DNA from: Ophiosphaerella korrae
Taxonomy: Eukaryota > Ascomycota > Dothideomycetes > Pleosporales > Phaeosphaeriaceae
Direction of reading: 5' to 3'
DNA: 64,000 nt
Assembly: GCA_028456385.1 (NCBI GenBank)
Contig: JALNQF010000054.1
Location: forward strand, 62,001 to 126,000
Part shown: in pieces, positions 45,384 to 56,896 of the stretch
How positions within the stretch are numbered: the stretch's first letter is position 1
Layout: the number at the start of each line of letters is the position of its first letter
Notes under the pieces: generated by a model
Told to the model about the DNA's origin: nothing
Database searches by the model: none
What the model saw: the letters and a program-made list of their open reading frames with translations, nothing else
Translations under genes and position numbers: made by a program

Positions 45384-46637
45384 ATGATCGACAACGACTG
45401 GCTAAACACATCAACATGGCCCGTCATCCGCCCCATCGTATACAAGCGCCTCCTAGAACGGCGAACAAACGGCTTCCCCAAACTGCAAGTAATCAGACGG
45501 GCTGCCGAAGCCCTCGCATACGGAAACAACCCAGCAACAACATACAAAGCATACGTCTGGCTTCTCCTAGACCTAACATACAAGAGCCGCTGCGACCCCG
45601 TCCCCCTCTCATGGGTAATATCCAAAACTCCAGCCGGCACCGAAGACGCCGAGTTTGAAACCGATCTCCGCGCCGCAGCAGCCTACACCTTCAACGAGCA
45701 ACTCGCGTCCACGCTGCAAGAACCGCGCGACCGCGTGTGCAATTGTGACGGCATATTCGGCAGCCCGTCCGGCGCCGCCGTGCTAGCAGGCAACCACGCG
45801 ATTCTGCCAATCCTATGTACGAAAGCCGATCTCGACGCGAACGTTGCGCAGCGCATTGGGGACGCGCCCATGTTCCGCCGCATCCTGGGGCTCGATGGCG
45901 GGGCATCGCAGGCCTGGCTGGAGCGCTTCCAGTACGAGTTTGCAGAGACGTGGGCAAAGCAGAATGTGCTGACAGATCTCCTGCTTACGCCCAGCGTGGA
46001 GATATTTGGCCTTGTTCTCGTGGAGGTTCGGGCGCGCTGGCCTGAGCAGCCGGACGATGTGGTGAGGTGGAGGCTGTACGTCAAGGCGGTGGAGCGCGGC
46101 TGGGTCGAGATGGTAAGATGTCTGATGCGGCTTGGATTGCCTCCGGAGAGGCCAGTCGCTGCGGTGGATGCGTCGCCGCGCGATGTGACGGACTTGGACT
46201 ACCGGTATCCGGCGAACCCGTTGAACTACCTTTGCGCGAATGGGAACGTTGAAATGCTCCAGGTTCTGCTGGAGTATGGTGCGCCGTTCTTTGGCAACGA
46301 AGTAACCAGGGCTGCGTCGTATGCACACATTCCGGTGATTAGGCTGCTCTTGCAGTATGGGGCTGATATCCATGCCGAGTCTGAACATGATTGCCTGTAT
46401 ACTGCGGCGTTTTATGGCCAGATGGGGGTTGTCAGGCTGCTGGTTGACGCTGGTGTCGACCTTAACGGTGGATCGCTTCCGCCGCTTGTTGGAGCGATAA
46501 AGAGTGAACATGCGGGTATTTTTAGATTCTTGGTTGAACGGGGTGCTGCGGTTGGCCCTGTATTGGCGCTTGCACGAGCAGTAGCGAGCCGGAATGGGCT
46601 TGAGTCCATGCTGGAGCTTCTAGACGAATACTCTTAG
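45384..46637 (+). CDS. ankyrin-repeat protein, 417 aa
   Basis: Single-exon frame. The N-terminal half (residues 1-220) is helical and non-repetitive (WPVIRPIVYKRLLERRTNGF, YKAYVWLLLDLTYKSRCDP). From residue about 225 ankyrin-type units follow: GWVEMVRCLMRLGLPPER; NPLNYLCANGNVEMLQVLLE; AASYAHIPVIRLLLQYGADI; LYTAAFYGQMGVVRLLVDAG; PPLVGAIKSEHAGIFRFLVE. Such proteins bind other proteins; no partner can be inferred. Lack of a second domain such as NACHT or HET in the same frame suggests a stand-alone protein. Intact and distinct from the ankyrin relic near 38 kb. Confidence 0.85.
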   Translation: MIDNDWLNTSTWPVIRPIVYKRLLERRTNGFPKLQVIRRAAEALAYGNNPATTYKAYVWLLLDLTYKSRCDPVPLSWVISKTPAGTEDAEFETDLRAAAAYTFNEQLASTLQEPRDRVCNCDGIFGSPSGAAVLAGNHAILPILCTKADLDANVAQRIGDAPMFRRILGLDGGASQAWLERFQYEFAETWAKQNVLTDLLLTPSVEIFGLVLVEVRARWPEQPDDVVRWRLYVKAVERGWVEMVRCLMRLGLPPERPVAAVDASPRDVTDLDYRYPANPLNYLCANGNVEMLQVLLEYGAPFFGNEVTRAASYAHIPVIRLLLQYGADIHAESEHDCLYTAAFYGQMGVVRLLVDAGVDLNGGSLPPLVGAIKSEHAGIFRFLVERGAAVGPVLALARAVASRNGLESMLELLDEYS

Positions 46638-47510
46638 TGACATAAATCAACGTAACGACGTTAGTATCTTGCGGTAGTAGTCGTTGTTTTTCAGTCAACT
46701 GGAAAGTGAGAAGTTGACCACTTAAGATGTAGCAAGCTAATAACCTTGGAATATCTGGATTGCCTTCAATTTCTTGTGTATAGTCATGAATAAGGGAGGA
46801 GCCACCCAAGACTTCTATTCCTATAGTTCTATAATATAATGTTGATGGTATACATGTAGCGCCCATACTAGGAGAGCGATTTTGCCAGGTCGTCACTTTG
46901 ATGAAGTTGGTGTAAGCCTAGCTGGGCTAGCGTAGCTGTGATATGCAGCCTGTCCGAGAACCCTAACCCATCACCCATTTACTCATCAATCTATCTGATA
47001 CCATGTCAACATATATGCATGGACATAAAGTTTGCTGTATCGCAAATTCTATTCAACTTTTACCAAAGCTAATGTCCAGTACTTGGGCAGTAGTGACTTG
47101 GCTTAATCAGCCATGTTCTGCCAAATTATACGACCATATGAGCGGGTCAAAGCTAAGGAAAGAATACTCGTAGACAGAGAGCAGTCCTAAGAGCCTTGAT
47201 GGCCTGTCCAATGCAATTCCAAGTCGTCGATATCCCAAACAGGGTGGCACAAGCGGCGCTCGGCTAAACCTGCCTGGGCAGCGAACACCAACCGTGTCGA
47301 ACAAGGCTGGCCACACCTCCACCTCCACACCGCGCCCGGGATTCCCAACCAAACCCAAGGACCAACCCCAATTACCCACGCGAAAGCGGCCCTTTCCTTC
47401 TCGCCAAGCTCCCCATCGAATAAATACCCACCATCCGCACTTCGTTGTCGATTCAACGCGCCGCCCTCACCACCGTACCCACCACCGCATATCAACACAC
47501 AACAGCAATC
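46638..47510. other. intergenic region
   Basis: Upstream of the Dpb3-like gene, with a C-rich leader at about 47380-47510. No other gene was recognised. Confidence 0.5.
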
Positions 47511-48245
47511 ATGCCCTACAACAACACCCCCATCGCGCCCTCCAAAGAAGTAACCGGCCACGTCTCGCTCCCACGTAAGCCCAGCCCATTCCCCAGCCTA
47601 TTCACCCCCCCCCCCCTTGCTCCCATCTAACCAGCCCCAGTGGCACGCGTCCAAAAAATCATCCACGCAGACCCCGAGCGCCTCAACGTCTCCAAAAACG
47701 CGGCTTTTGCCATCGCGCTCGCAACTGAGATGTTCATCCAGCACCTGGCGACGACAACGCACAACGTCGTCAAGGCGGAGCGCAAGCCGCGAAGGAATAT
47801 TCAGTACCGCGATGTCAGCGGCGCGATTGGGAAGACGGATAATTTGGAGTTTGCGGTCGATGTGGTGCCCAAGACGGTGGTGTATAGGGAGGCGAAGAAG
47901 AGGGTGGGGGAGCGGGAGGAGAGGGAGAAGGAGAGGAAGAGCGGTGCGAAGGAAAAGGAGAAGAAGGGTGCGGATGGGGATGGGGAGAAAGATGGGGAGG
48001 GTGTGAGTGCGAATGGGAATGGGGGTGGGGTGCAAGAAGGCGTGACGAATGGGGCTGGGCATGTCGCGGTGCCGGAGAAGGTGGAGAGTGTGCCGGAGGC
48101 CATGGACGTGGACGAGCGGGTTGCGGCCAGCGATCCTGGAGACGACGCTGCGGCCATGCAGTTGGAGATGGAGATGCGGGGGCCGCCACGGGCAGAGGCG
48201 CGGCGGTCAACGGGGGGCTTCACATCGATCAACGGGGCCAAGTGA
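47511..48245 (+). CDS. Dpb3/Dls1/CHRAC-type histone-fold protein, 222 aa
   Basis: Family members pair with a partner histone-fold protein in DNA polymerase epsilon and in ISWI/CHRAC chromatin remodellers. Exon 1 is 47511-47574 and exon 2 47641-48245; the 66-nt intron has a CTAAC branch and joins S-L-P-L-A-R. The histone fold covers residues about 20-100: LPLARVQKIIHADPERLNVS, then AAFAIALATEMFIQHLATTT and a third helix region RRNIQYRDVSGAIGKTDNLE. After it come a highly charged stretch (REEREKERKSGAKEKEKKG), an acidic/Gly segment with MDVDE, and a short C-terminal tail. This layout matches fungal Dpb3/Dls1 proteins. Whether it serves polymerase epsilon, CHRAC or both cannot be told. Convergent with the gene at 48322, 76 bp away. 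Confidence 0.88.
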
Positions 48246-48321
48246 CCGACAAAACAGCACGCATTGCCGGCGTTGTATTGCATATTGGATACGCACACAA
48301 ATTCAGCGTAAGACTCCCATC

Positions 48322-49143
48322 TCACGGCTCCCAAACCTCCACCTCGCCCCTCCACCCCTCCCGCACAACAATCCCCCGCAACACCTCCTCCGTCCTCTCC
48401 CACCGCACCCCAAACTTGCCACTATTAATCTTGCACATGCGCACCCGCCCCACCTCCTTCCCACCACCACCACCCTCCTCAACCCCCCTCACAAGCTCCA
48501 ACAACATCTCCACCGCCCCCCGCGTACTCTCCACAATCTGCGCCGCAGAATCCTTCCGCCGCCCAAACCGCGCGCTCGTAAACACGCAGCCCACCCAGTG
48601 GCCCCGCGCGGCGTCCACGGGCGCCAGCAGCTGCGCGGTGCCCGTGGGCACCGTCTGCGCGGCGCAGAATTGGCGGTGCGCGGCAAAGGCCGAGGGGTAC
48701 GCTTGTTTGAAGGACTGGGCGATGCCGGCGCCCCAGTGGCCTTGGGTGTTGCAGGCGTGGATGAGGAGCGTCGTGGGCGGGGCGTGGGCGAACATGTCGC
48801 CTTTGTGGTAGGTTAGGGTGAGGTGTTGGGCGTTGGTTGGCGGCGGGGCGAGCCAGTTGGGGGGGAGGTCGAGGTAGGAGGGGTGGTGTGTGAGTGTGGT
48901 GTTGGAGCGTTTGGTGGGCTGGCGAGGGGAGGGGGAGCGTGAGGGGGAGAGGGAGCGTGGGCGTTTTGCCTTGAGTTTGGGGCTGGGTTTTGGCAGCGTC
49001 TTGGGCGAGCACGGTTCTTCTTGGTTGGTTGTTGGTGGGGGCATCTTTTCTTGCGTCGCTTTTGGTGTGGATGTGGGCTTGAAGGAGGCCATGGGCGTGT
49101 TGCGTTGAGATGTGGTGGTTGGATTGAAGTTTGATAGAAGCAT
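48322..49143 (-). CDS. POA1: Poa1-like ADP-ribose 1''-phosphate phosphatase (macro domain)
   Basis: Poa1 hydrolyses ADP-ribose 1''-phosphate, a by-product of tRNA splicing. From 49143 the protein is 273 aa. The N-terminal 90 residues are Ser/Pro/Lys-rich ([20 protein letters not shown]). The macro domain follows: [20 protein letters not shown], then [20 protein letters not shown], matching the ligand loop of Poa1 (IHSCNCNGSWGGGIA), and [20 protein letters not shown]. Near the end [19 protein letters not shown] corresponds to the INSG-x-FG-x-PW motif, with an Arg in the usual Pro position. An in-frame ATG at 49254 would add 37 residues; 49143 is preferred but uncertain. The long basic N-terminal extension is not in yeast Poa1. 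Confidence 0.88.
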   Translation of the reverse strand: MLLSNFNPTTTSQRNTPMASFKPTSTPKATQEKMPPPTTNQEEPCSPKTLPKPSPKLKAKRPRSLSPSRSPSPRQPTKRSNTTLTHHPSYLDLPPNWLAPPPTNAQHLTLTYHKGDMFAHAPPTTLLIHACNTQGHWGAGIAQSFKQAYPSAFAAHRQFCAAQTVPTGTAQLLAPVDAARGHWVGCVFTSARFGRRKDSAAQIVESTRGAVEMLLELVRGVEEGGGGGKEVGRVRMCKINSGKFGVRWERTEEVLRGIVVREGWRGEVEVWEP

Positions 49144-49681
49144 GGGGAAGGATTTGTGTTTGAGGTTTGCGAGGTGAGTGAGGTGAAGCGCCCTTTTCCC
49201 AGCTGCCCTTTGCAGCTTCCACATGCAGGCTTGAATGCTTGGTGTAGCAGGCAAACGCCAAGCCAGCGAGTTCAGCTGCGGGTGGTTGTTTCTCCGCCTG
49301 AGGTCGCGTCTTGCTCTTGTAGGGTGTCAGGTGGCACATGTATAGGTGGAAGGAGACGTTCAATGAGTTTCAAGGCAATGTGCGAGTGGCATAGCAGGGA
49401 GCCGGCATGGCAAGCTAAGCAGAAACTATCTGGTGGCTGAAGCGAAAGAACACCACGTTCTAACGACGTGGTTGTACTCTTCTTAATAATTATTCAGTCC
49501 TGCTACGCATCTTGTGATGTCGTTCAAACACTGAAATGGCTGTGGTGCGGGACGACGCTGTCAGGGCCAGCCAGCCAATCAGCGCGCACGTGAATAACAC
49601 GGCGGAGGCCAAAACTTCGACGTCGTGATACCCTCACCCGTCCATCTCCCACGCCATCCACCCCCACCACCCGCGTCCACG
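49144..49681. promoter_or_regulatory. divergent promoter region of POA1 and the Rieske gene
   Basis: A 538-bp region between divergent start codons. A CCAAT box occurs in ATTGG/CCAAT form near 49573-49580. CCAAT boxes are common in promoters of respiratory genes (Hap complex); binding here is inference. Confidence 0.5.
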
Positions 49682-50586
49682 ATGCCTGCCCTCGCCACCT
49701 CGACCCGTGCGATCGCACGCTCATGGACCGCCCACCAATTGCCCCTGGCCCGCGCCGGCTGCACCGCCATCCAGTCCCGCAGCGCCTCGGCGTCCTCCTT
49801 CGACAGCCCCTTCAAGACCGGCCCCGACACCACCAAGATCCCCTCCTTTGCCGCATACAGGAACAAGGGCGGCGAGACGGGCCCCAAGATGTTCCAGTAC
49901 TTCATGGTCGGCACAATGGGCGCCCTGTCCGCCGTCGGCGCCAAGGCCACTGTCCAAGGTACGACTCGCCTGCGACCACCAGAGCTCCGAGGCGGGCGAA
50001 GACACGTCCAAATGCGAGTATGGTTGGGTGTGGAGCTCCCCGACAGCAATTGGCTGTTTTGCAGATGATTTGGGCGCTTGGCGTGATGGACACGACACGA
50101 CACGGCTAACACCCTCCAGACTTCCTCCAGAACATGGCCGCCTCGGCCGACGTCCTGGCCCAGGCCAAGGTTGAAATCGACCTCGCTGCCATCCCCGAGG
50201 GCAAGAATGTGTGTATCTGATACCTACTCCACATGCATACCTAACATGCACAGGTCATCATCAAGTGGCGAGGCAAGCCTGTCTTCATCCGCCACCGCAC
50301 CGAGAGCGAAATCAAGGAGGCCGAAGACACCAAGTGGGAATCCCTGCGCGACCCCCAGTCGGACTCGGACCGCGTCAAGAAGCCGGAATGGCTCATCATG
50401 CTGGGCGTGTGCACGCACTTGGGATGCGTGCCCATTGGCGAGGCCGGCGACTTTGGCGGGTGGTTCTGCCCCTGCCACGGCTCCCACTACGACATCTCTG
50501 GGCGCGTAAGACGGGGCCCCGCACCGCTGAACCTCGAGATCCCCGAGTACGACTTCCCCGAGGACGGCAAGGTGGTGATTGGTTAA
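49682..50586 (+). CDS. RIP1: Rieske iron-sulfur subunit of the cytochrome bc1 complex (complex III)
   Basis: This nuclear-encoded mitochondrial subunit carries the 2Fe-2S centre that passes electrons from ubiquinol to cytochrome c1. Exons are 49682-49958, 50120-50208 and 50254-50586 (232 aa); introns are 161 and 45 nt. The N-terminus ([20 protein letters not shown]) is a mitochondrial presequence. The single membrane helix is [17 protein letters not shown]. The cluster motifs CTHLGCVP and CPCHGSHYD, each giving one Cys and one His ligand, are intact, and the Pro-loop reads [12 protein letters not shown]. Everything fits the family. The gene lies among other housekeeping genes. Confidence 0.97.
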
Positions 50587-50746
50587 GCGGGTGCAAGTGT
50601 AAAGTAAGAGAAGAGCCTTGTCAATACGAGTGAGCATTTTGCCATTTTCCTTGCAGTTTGGTCCATAGACGACGCTTGCACTGGTAGTGCGTGAATGAGT
50701 TGGTAGCAGGAATGTAACACCAGTTAGAGTCGCCTGTCCCCGTGTG

Positions 50747-51767
50747 CTACTGCCCGCCCAAAAACTCCCTGACCGCCTCCACCGCCCCTTCAAACTTGCC
50801 CGCCTCGATCAGCACCAAGTGCCCCCGCGGCCGCACGCCCATCTCCTGAAACGCGCGCTTGCTATCGCTCTTCCCCTCATCCACCTCCGTCTCATACTCG
50901 AACCCACAGCTGCCCACCGCAAACCGCCCAAGCACCTCGTCCTCGGGATGGAAGTAGAAAGTCTCGCCCGCCCCGCTCTTCGCCTTCTTCCCGCGCGGCG
51001 GCGCCCCCCCCCCGCTCTGCAGCTGCGACTGCATCTCCGTGTACGTCTTGGACAGCACGAGATAGTGCGAGAAGTTGTACGGCTCGGCCTCGGCGCGCGC
51101 CCACGCCATTTCCTCCACGAGCATGCTGTACATGGGCGGGATCGTCTGGTGCGGCATGTTGAGGAAGCGCTCCGTCAGAATCAGCCCGACCTGCGCATCT
51201 GACGCGAGGAGCGCGGGGAGCGACGGGTGCTTGGGCGCGAGGTAGGCTGTCAGCGTGCGGATCACGTCGACGTGCTGTGCGCGCGCATCGTCGTCAGCTA
51301 CTACGGCCATGCGTGGTTGTGTGCGGGGTGGTATGGTGGGGAGGGGGGGGGGAGGGGGGAGGAGGGTAATAAGCGCGCACCTTGTGTGTGGCCAGGTTCA
51401 GCACGGTGAGGAAGGCGTACGGGTCTGTCTCGTTGCCGTCGACTTTGACGGTGCTGCCGAGCGTGGGCTGCGAGAGGATGAGGTCGGTTAGGGCCGAGAG
51501 GTCGAAGAGCGGGGCGTCTGCGTCGAAGAGTTGGCGCAGGAGCGTTTTCAGCCCGTGGAAGTCGACGGCGGGCTGCGGGTCGAACCATTCGAAGTCGACG
51601 TTGACCATGTCCATGTCCTGTGGGCGTCAATGGGTGTGGTGTGGAGGGGTGGTGGTGGTGCAGGCGCATACCTCGTCGCTGCCCGAGTCGTCGGCGGCGT
51701 CATGTTTGGCCTTGGACGGGGCGTCTGGGAGGTCTTCTGGGTCTGCTCTCGACTTTCGTTTGGCCAT
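50747..51767 (-). CDS. BCP1: Bcp1/BCCIP family nuclear protein
   Basis: Bcp1 acts in nuclear export of Mss4 and as a chaperone of a large ribosomal-subunit protein in yeast; BCCIP is the animal homologue. Exons are 51672-51767, 51381-51617 and 50747-51274 (286 aa); introns are 51618-51671 (54 nt) and 51275-51380 (106 nt). The N-terminus is an NLS-like [17 protein letters not shown] then an acidic stretch. The conserved core starts [20 protein letters not shown] and includes [20 protein letters not shown] (family block), [20 protein letters not shown] and [10 protein letters not shown]. The acceptor for intron 2 was placed at CACAG/CAC because it alone restores the frame. Confidence 0.93.
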
Positions 51768-51965
51768 TGGTGCTGTGCGAGGTTGAGTGGGAGTGGGCGC
51801 GTCGCGCAGCCAGATGCGCTATCGATAAATTTTGGCCCCACCTAAATTTTGCTCGGGCGCGGAAACCCCTCCACCAACAGTTCCCTTCTCGTCATCCGTT
51901 GCTTTCCTCGCCTTTTTTTTTTTTTTTTTTTTTTTTTTTCGTTTCCTGACACAAGGTTACATACA
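51768..51965. promoter_or_regulatory. bidirectional BCP1/GUA1 promoter with a T27 tract
   Basis: Only 198 bp separate the two start codons. A run of 27 T residues lies at 51913-51939, 26 bp upstream of the GUA1 ATG. Poly(dA:dT) tracts exclude nucleosomes in fungal promoters; that role here is inference. Confidence 0.75.
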
Positions 51966-53637
51966 ATGGCGACCGACGGCTCTGACCCCGTGCCTCCGCA
52001 CAAGACTTTCGACACTATCCTTGTGCTGGACTTTGGCTCGCAGTACACGCATCTCATCACTCGCCGGCTGCGCGAACTCAATGTCTACTCGGAAATGCTC
52101 CCGTGTAACACCAAGCTGGCAGATCTTGAGTTCACGCCAAAGGGCGTCATTCTGTCGGGCGGCCCCTACGGCGTGTACGAGCCAGACGCCCCCCATGTTG
52201 ACCACGCCATATTCGATCTCGGCGTCCCGGTGCTGGGCATATGCTACGGGCTGCAGGAAATGGCCTGGCATTTTGGCAAGAACTCGGGCGTGGCTGCGGG
52301 CGACAAGAGGGAGTATGGCCATGCCAACCTCAAGATCGAGAACCATGGCGGCCACGTCGACCAGTTGTTCAAGGACCTCGGCGCCGATTCCGAGGTCTGG
52401 ATGAGCCATGGCGACAAGCTGAGTCACATGCCTCGCGACTTCATCACAATTGCGACCACCACCAATGCGCCCTATGCAGGCATTGCACATAAGAGCAGCA
52501 AGTACTATGGCATCCAGTTCCATCCTGAAGTCACACACACGCCCAAGGGGAAGATTGTCCTCAAGAACTTTGCCGTGGATATCTGCCAGGCCACCACCGA
52601 CTGGACAATGGGCAAGTTTGTCGACGAGGAAATCACGCGCATCAGGAAGCTGGTCGGCGCCAAGGGACAGGTCATTGGCGCTGTCAGTGGTGGCGTCGAC
52701 TCGACTGTTGCCGCCAAGTTGATGAAGGAGGCTATCGGCGACCGCTTCCACGCCGTCATGGTCGACAACGGCGTGCTTCGGCTAGACGAAGCAAAGCAAG
52801 TCAAGGAGACGCTCGAGCTAGGCCTAGGCATCAACCTCACCGTCATCGACGCCTCCGACCTCTTCCTCGACCGTCTCAAAGGCATCGCCGACAACCCCGA
52901 GCAAAAGCGCAAAGTAATCGGCAACACCTTCATCGAAGTCTTCCAGGCCCAGGCCAAGAAGATTGCCGCCTCGGCCCACGCCTCCAGCACCGCCGGCGAC
53001 ATCGAATGGCTCCTTCAAGGCACCCTCTACCCCGACGTCATCGAATCCCTCTCCTTCAAGGGCCCCTCCCAAACCATCAAAACACACCACAACGTCGGCG
53101 GCCTCCCAGCAAACATGAACCTCAAACTCATCGAGCCCCTCCGCGAACTCTTCAAAGACGAAGTCCGCCAGCTCGGCATCCAACTGGGCATCCCCGAGCA
53201 CCTGGTCTGGCGCCACCCCTTTCCCGGCCCGGGCCTCGCCATCCGCATCCTCGGCGAAGTCACCCGCGAGCAGGTGCGCATTGCGCGCCACGCGGATAGT
53301 ATTTTCATCGAGGAGATTCGCGCCGCGGGCTTGTATCGCGATATCAGCCAGGCGTTTGCCGCGCTGTTGCCGGTCAAGGCCGTGGGTGTTATGGGCGATA
53401 AGAGGGTTCATGACCAGGTTATTGCGTTGCGCGCGGTCGAGACAACGGATTTTATGACGGCAGACTGGTTTCCGTTTGATGGCATGTTTTTGAAGAGGGT
53501 CAGTAGACGGATTGTGAATGAGGTGCAGGGGGTTTGTAGGGTTTTGTATGATGGTAAGTGCGTGTGTTGGTATGCTTGGGTACGGGCTAATGATTGCAGT
53601 TACGAGTAAGCCGCCTGGCACGATTGAAATGGAGTAG
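51966..53637 (+). CDS. GUA1: GMP synthase (glutamine-hydrolysing)
   Basis: It converts XMP to GMP with ATP and glutamine, the last step of guanine nucleotide synthesis. Exons 51966-53553 and 53600-53637 give 541 aa; the intron (53554-53599, 46 nt) is followed by [12 protein letters not shown], the conserved C-terminus. The N-terminal glutamine amidotransferase domain has the nucleophile in GICYGLQ (Cys93) and its His/Glu in FHPEVTHT. The ATP-pyrophosphatase domain starts [18 protein letters not shown] (PP-loop). The dimerisation domain is at the end ([16 protein letters not shown]). The start was chosen as the first ATG after the T27 tract, matching family length. Everything required for catalysis is visible. 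Confidence 0.97.
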
Positions 53638-54301
53638 GACGAGGATGTGTCTGACTGAGAAGACATTGGTGATGGATGGCTGTGTGTGGGGGGCGGCGCC
53701 GAAGGCTTCGGATAGATGTGTGCGGGTGAAGCACTCGAGGTCGCTGAAGCTTGCTTGTTACAGCTTATAAACGGGGTTACAGGTAAGGTTGGGGGTTGGG
53801 TTAAGGTTGAGTTGAATAGACTAGATTAGATATTGATGATACCCTACATGACTTATGGACAATAGATTGATTGGATTAGATGGGCTGAAGTGCTGTCCGG
53901 GGGGTGGGGGGGGGGATTGATGTTGGTTTTTTTTTGCATGGGAGCGGTGGTAGGGAGTTGTTTCTTAATTGGTTCGATCAAAGGTCTTGGCTAGATTCCG
54001 ATGGTGGTGCGAATTTTCCAGTCAATTGGTGTCTGGGAATGAAGTTTGACATTGGATCGGGTCTCTACGTTCAGATTGAGATAGCACAATAAAAGTCTTG
54101 TAACACGAATCACAAGATTTGCTAAATTACTAATACAGCGACCAAATTAACGGAATACTTCTATTCATAAACATTGGCATAAATTGGCATAATTACTTCC
54201 AATGGAAGCTATGAGCACGGACCATGCGTTCGTGCGGACCTCCGAGATGCAGGCAGCTCTGGAGACTTGCCATGCTCAACTACATGCACACCAACAATGC
54301 G
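53638..54301. other. intergenic region between GUA1 and the CLC gene
   Basis: Poly-purine stretches (about 53900-53930) and AT-rich DNA; no gene was recognised. Contains the GUA1 3' flank and the CLC promoter. Confidence 0.5.
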
Positions 54302-56896
54302 ATGAACCGCGCCTCGACCTCGCACTCTCGCGCCCGCCAATCCCCCCATCCATCTCCTAACCCCCGACATAGCCGCTCCACCTCCTTCACTCCCTCTGCC
54401 CGCCGACGCAACACCTCGCACTCAATCCACGCCATCGACAACGACCAAGATGAAGACGCCGAAGCAGCAAACGCAACACACACCGACCACGTGATCGTCG
54501 AGGAAATCGCCGAAATCAAGCGCTACGAAGACTTCACCACCATCGACTGGGTCCAAGACGCCGCCCGCGAACAACTCCGCCGCAAAGCCCGCCGCAACCG
54601 CCGCGCCGGCCTCATCACACGCCTCGAAAGCGGGCGCGTCTTCCTCGGCCGCGGCCGCGGCAAATGGCGGCGCAAAATCGCAGAAGCGTACGACGCGGGC
54701 CAGGCGTGGATCGTCGTGACGCTTGTGGGCGCCGCCATCGGGCTCAACGCTGCGTTCCTCAATATCGTCACCGAGTGGCTGAGCGACATCAAGCTGGGGT
54801 ACTGCACGACTGCGTTCTATCTCAATGAGAGCTTTTGCTGCTGGGGCGCCGACGGGAGCTGTCCTGAGTGGCGGCGCTGGGGCGGCGCCTTCTGGCCTGC
54901 GAACTACCTCATGTATATTTTGTTTGCTGCGCTGTTTTCCTTCACGGCTGCGCGGCTTGTCAAGAGCTTTGCGCCGTATGCGGCGGGCAGCGGTATCAGC
55001 GAGATGAAGTGCATTATTGCCGGGTTCGTTATGAAGGGGTTTTTGGGTGCGACTACGTTGTATATCAAGAGCATTGGCTTGCCGCTGGCGATTGCGAGTG
55101 GGCTCAGCGTTGGCAAAGAGGGGCCCAGCGTGCACTACGCCGTCTGCACGGGCAACGTCATCTCCCGCTTTTTCGACAAGTATCGACGCAATGCGGCCAA
55201 GACGCGGGAGATATTGAGCGCGAGTGCGGCGGCTGGTGTGGGCGTGGCGTTTGGAAGTCCGATTGGGGGCGTGCTGTTTTCGCTCGAGGAAATGTCCAAT
55301 TACTTCCCGCTCAAGACGCTTTGGCGCAGTTATTTTTGCGCCTTGGTTGCGACGGCTGTGCTGGCGGTGAGTTTGAGCGAGAGTAAGTGGCCGGCCGTTG
55401 TACTGATAGTCTGATAGGCAATGAACCCTTTTCGAACCGGCCAACTTGTCATGTTCCAGGTCAAGTACGACCGCGGCTGGCATTTTTTCGAGATTCTGTT
55501 TTATCTCATCATCGGCGCGTTTGGCGGCTTGTATGGCGCGTTTGTCATCAAGTGGAATCTCCAGATGCAGGTGTTTCGGAAGAAGTTTTTGGCCAATTAT
55601 CCCATTACTGAGGCAGTTACTCTCGCGGTTATCACGGCGATTATATGCTATCCCAACATGTTTCTTCGCATCGACATGACGGAGAGCATGGAGATTCTGT
55701 TTCAAGAGTGCGAGGGCGGCCACGGGTACAACAAGCTTTGCGACCGCGACCAGAGATGGCACATGATAGGCAGTCTCGCTATCGCAACCATCATCCGCAC
55801 ACTTCTCGTCGTTGTATCCTTCGGCTGCAAAGTGCCCGCAGGCATCTTCGTCCCCTCCATGGCCATCGGCGCCGCCTTTGGCAGAATGGTAGGCATCTTC
55901 GTCCAACACATCCACGAGACCTACCCAACCTCCCCCTTCTTCGCCGCCTGCTCGCCCGACGTACCGTGCATCACACCCGGCACTTATGCCTTCCTCGGCG
56001 CCGCCGCCTCCCTCAGCGGCATCATGCACATCAGCATCTCCGTCGTCGTCATCATGTTCGAAATCACCGGCGCCCTCACATACATCCTGCCCACCATGAT
56101 CGTCGTCGGCGTCACCAAGGCCGTCAGCGAGCGCTTCGGCCACGGCGGCATTGCCGACCGCATGATCTACCTCAACGGCTACCCCTTCCTCGACAACAAA
56201 GATGACCAAGCCCCGCCCGAACCCGTCTCCGCCGTCATGTCCGCCCACCCCGTGTGCCTAACCGCGCACGGCATGCAGCTCGCCCAGCTCGAACGCATCC
56301 TTGCCGACAACGCCTTCCAGGGCTTCCCCGTTGTCGACTCCCCCGACGCAAAGATCCTCCTCGGTTACATTGGCCGCACAGAACTCCGCTACGCTATCGC
56401 TCGCGCTCAGAAAGATCAGCTTGCCCCGCCCAACGCCCCCGTCGCTTTTGCGCCCCGCACTGTCCTCACACACTCCAACGTCTCGTTCGACACTATACCC
56501 GCTACATCATCCGCCCTCGATTTCTCTCGCTTCATCGATCCCACCCCACTCACCGTGCACCCGCGCCTCCCGCTCGAAACGGTCATGGAGGTATTTAAGA
56601 AAATGGGGCCGAGAGTTATTCTAGTGGAGTATCGCGGGAGATTGACGGGGTTGGTTACGGTCAAAGATTGCTTGAAGTTTCGGTTTAAGACGGAGGGGGT
56701 CAGGGGCGGAGAGGGGGATGGGGAGGCGTTGGAGAGGGTTGCTGCGTGGGTTAGGGGGTGGTTTGGTAAAGGTGGAGTACAGTTGGGGAGTCCGAGTCTG
56801 GTTGTTGGCGGGGAGAGGGGAGGGGGAGGGGGAGGTGGCGGTGGCGGGGGTGGGGTGGAGCTTGAGAGTAGGAGGGAGGGGGAGGTAGGGTTTTAG
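54302..56896 (+). CDS. CLC-family voltage-gated chloride channel/antiporter with CBS domains
   Basis: Related to yeast Gef1; such proteins move chloride, often against protons, in endomembranes. Exon 1 is 54302-55366 and exon 2 55418-56896, with a 51-nt intron (55367-55417), giving 847 aa. About ten hydrophobic segments follow a Ser/Arg-rich N-terminus. Filter motifs are visible: GSGISEMK, GKEGPSVHYA and FGSPIGGVLFSLEE, and SFGCKVPAGIFVPSMAIGAA in exon 2 (CLC GxFxP). The Glu in GKEGP is the gating/proton glutamate. Two CBS domains lie at the C-terminus (VSAVMSAHPVCLTAHGMQLA, FQGFPVVDS..LLGYIGR; VILVEYRGRLTGLVTVKDCL). The tail contains a poly-Gly run. In-frame ATGs at 54272 or 54224 could be the start; 54302 was chosen for family length and is uncertain. 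Confidence 0.93.

Noticed and set aside
53970..53995. GGTTCGATC as a tRNA T-loop
   Set aside because: Flanking bases do not form a cloverleaf.
54422..56248. 608-aa open frame on the minus strand
   Set aside because: Antisense to the CLC channel gene; the sequence is His/Asp/Ala-rich without a recognisable motif.
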